DNA of 33,677 nt. Origin: Azoarcus sp. Lineage in GTDB: Bacteria > Pseudomonadota > Gammaproteobacteria > Burkholderiales > Rhodocyclaceae. Numbering within the stretch: position 1 is the stretch's first letter; each line of letters opens with the position of its first letter. The translations under genes were made by a program, and so were the position numbers. Under the pieces are notes generated by a model. It made no database searches, was not told where the DNA came from, and worked only from the letters and a program-made list of their open reading frames with translations. Positions 32,245-33,677 of this stretch are shown here, in pieces. The stretch covers positions 1 to 33,677 of the forward strand of contig JACESY010000013.1 of NCBI GenBank assembly GCA_013911595.1. The letters run 5' to 3'.

Positions 32245-33393
32245 ATGACCGAGCCTTTCGACTTCGACCGTATCATCGACCGCCGCGCCGTGCCCGGCGA
32301 TAAATGGGACCGCTACGCGGATCGCGACGTGCTGCCGCTGTGGGTCGCCGACATGGACTTCGCCGCGCCGCCGGCCGTGCTCGATGCGCTGCGCACGCGC
32401 GTCGAACACGGCGTGTTCGGCTACGCCGGCGCATGGCCGTCGCTGGTCGACGCCGTCGTCGAGGGCGTTGCGCGCGACCACGATTGGCACATCGAGGCCG
32501 ATTGGCTGGTGTGGCTGCCCGGCGTAGTGACCGGACTCAATCTCGCCTGCCGGGCCGTCGCACCGCCGGGCACCGGCGTATTCACGGCCACGCCGGTCTA
32601 TCCGCCCTTCCTCGCGACACCGGCCAACAACGGCTGCCGCCGCATCAGCGTCGCCCTCGAGGAGCGCGACGCTCGCTGGGCATGGAATCGCCCGGCGGTC
32701 GAAGCGGTGATCGACGCCGACACGCGGCTGTTCCTGTTGTGCAACCCGCACAATCCGGTCGGCCGGGTGTTCGACGACGATGAACTGGAATGGATCGTGT
32801 CGCTGGCAGAACGCCACGACTTCACGATCTGCACCGACGAGATTCATTGCGGTCTGGTGCTTGACCCCGCGTACACCCATCGACCGCTCGCCGCCCTGTC
32901 GCAGGCCGCGGCGCGACGCTCGATCACGCTGATGGCGCCGTCCAAGACCTGGAACATCCCGGCCCTGTACTGCGCCTTCGCAATCATTCCGGATGAGGCA
33001 CTGCGTCGGCGCTTCCGGCATGCGATGCGTGGCATCGTGCCCGGGGTCAACGTGCTCGGAATGGTCGCGACCGAGACCGCCTATCGCGATGCCCACGACT
33101 GGCGCCTGGCGCTGCTGGAGTATCTGGCGGCCAACGCTGAACACGCCACCCAACGCTTGAACGCGATGCCGGGACTCGCCACCACGCTGCCGGAGGCGAC
33201 CTATCTGTCCTGGGTGGATTGCCGCGGCATCGGGCAGGACGACCCAACGGCCTTTTTCGAGGCCGCCGGCGTGGGACTGTCCGACGGTGCGGCCTTCGGC
33301 ATGCCGGGCTTCGTGCGGCTGAACTTCGGCTGCCCGCGCGCGACGCTGGATGCGGCGCTCGACCGCATGCAGCGCGCGCTGCAGACGGGTTGA
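32245..33393 (+). CDS. patB: PatB/MalY-family C-S lyase (cystathionine beta-lyase-like aminotransferase fold)
   Basis: A 382-residue fold-type I PLP enzyme. LPLWVADMDFAAPPAV near the start (about 30-45) is the PatB/MalY signature. LCNPHNPVGRVF (about 165-176), TDEIHCGLVL with the PLP-contacting Asp (about 198) and SKTWNIPALYCAF with the Schiff-base Lys at 234 are intact. It should cleave C-S bonds of cystathionine or cysteine conjugates to pyruvate, ammonia and a thiol. The ATG has GGAG 5 bp upstream. It ends 1 bp from the convergent ssb stop. Confidence 0.93.
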   Translation: MTEPFDFDRIIDRRAVPGDKWDRYADRDVLPLWVADMDFAAPPAVLDALRTRVEHGVFGYAGAWPSLVDAVVEGVARDHDWHIEADWLVWLPGVVTGLNLACRAVAPPGTGVFTATPVYPPFLATPANNGCRRISVALEERDARWAWNRPAVEAVIDADTRLFLLCNPHNPVGRVFDDDELEWIVSLAERHDFTICTDEIHCGLVLDPAYTHRPLAALSQAAARRSITLMAPSKTWNIPALYCAFAIIPDEALRRRFRHAMRGIVPGVNVLGMVATETAYRDAHDWRLALLEYLAANAEHATQRLNAMPGLATTLPEATYLSWVDCRGIGQDDPTAFFEAAGVGLSDGAAFGMPGFVRLNFGCPRATLDAALDRMQRALQTG

Positions 33394-33394
33394 A

Positions 33395-33677
33395 TCAGAA
33401 CGGAATGTCGTCGTCGAAATTGCCGAAACCGCCACTCTCGGCCGGCTTGCCGCCGGCGGGTTGCGGTGCGGGGCGCTGCTGCTGACGCGGCGGCGCCTCG
33501 TCGTAGCCACCACCGGTGTCCTGCCGACCCATCGGCGCGTCACCACCGGACGGACGTCCGCCGAGCATCTTCATCTCGTCGGCGCGGATCTCGGTGGTGT
33601 AGCGGTCCTGGCCTTCCTTGTCCTGCCATTTGCGCGTCTGCAGGCGGCCCTCGATGTAGATCTGACTGCCCTTACGC
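33395..33677 (-). CDS. ssb: Single-stranded DNA-binding protein SSB, C-terminal part
   Basis: The last ~93 codons of SSB; the N-terminal half is beyond the window. Reading the minus strand, [20 protein letters not shown] and [18 protein letters not shown] finish the OB fold. A flexible Gly/Gln/Pro-rich linker ([13 protein letters not shown]) and the universal acidic tip NFDDDIPF follow. The tip recruits DNA-repair and replication partners. It is convergent with patB, with one base between the stops. Confidence 0.97.
   Translation of the reverse strand, partial: RKGSQIYIEGRLQTRKWQDKEGQDRYTTEIRADEMKMLGGRPSGGDAPMGRQDTGGGYDEAPPRQQQRPAPQPAGGKPAESGGFGNFDDDIPF

Overview
The window is dense, GC-rich chromosomal DNA (roughly two thirds G+C by eye). 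The gene set is proteobacterial: hrpA, glnS, dsbB, ssb, a YnaI-type MscS channel, ybiB and IclR/LysR regulators. The mix and codon use suggest a betaproteobacterium, perhaps of the Rhodocyclales/Zoogloeaceae type. That placement is an inference, since no rRNA gene is present. I see no insertion sequence, integrase, CRISPR array or tRNA, and most genes sit in tight operons with 1-4 bp overlaps.

Layout. 1-5448 holds the start of the helicase gene hrpA (cut by the window edge), a Yip1-type membrane protein, a family-6-like hypoxanthine/uracil DNA glycosylase overlapping a PP_4765-type flavoprotein, a crcB-mechanosensitive-channel pair on the opposite strand, and a small SprA-like metalloprotease. 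glnS follows (5535-7268). From 7279 to 20353 the minus strand carries two complete, divergent, six-gene Mrp-type Na+(K+)/H+ antiporter operons in tandem (fused mrpAB, then C, D, E, F, G). An RluF-like rRNA pseudouridine synthase gene overlaps the 3' end of the upstream operon and lies between the two. 20663-24430 holds 2-hydroxyacid and beta-hydroxyacid dehydrogenases around an IclR regulator. Then come ybiB, an ectoine hydroxylase gene (ectD) with no ectABC in view, a pirin-azoR pair with a divergent LysR regulator, dsbB, a PilZ protein, an MBL hydrolase-tcdA-cbiX operon, a PatB-type C-S lyase, and the 3' end of ssb.

Working together. Two Mrp systems, ectD, an MscS-family channel and a fluoride exporter all serve ion and osmotic homeostasis, which suggests a salt- or alkali-exposed lifestyle. 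The dehydrogenase block plausibly handles glyoxylate/tartronate-semialdehyde/glycerate-type acids under IclR control. The LysR-azoR-pirin block looks like a quinone/electrophile response unit.

The non-coding DNA has more structure than expected: a clear intrinsic terminator, several long perfect inverted repeats placed at starts or in leaders, a REP-like intergenic element, and a recurring TANAAT-CGC type -10 box. In two genes that box lies so close to the ATG that leaderless transcripts are likely.
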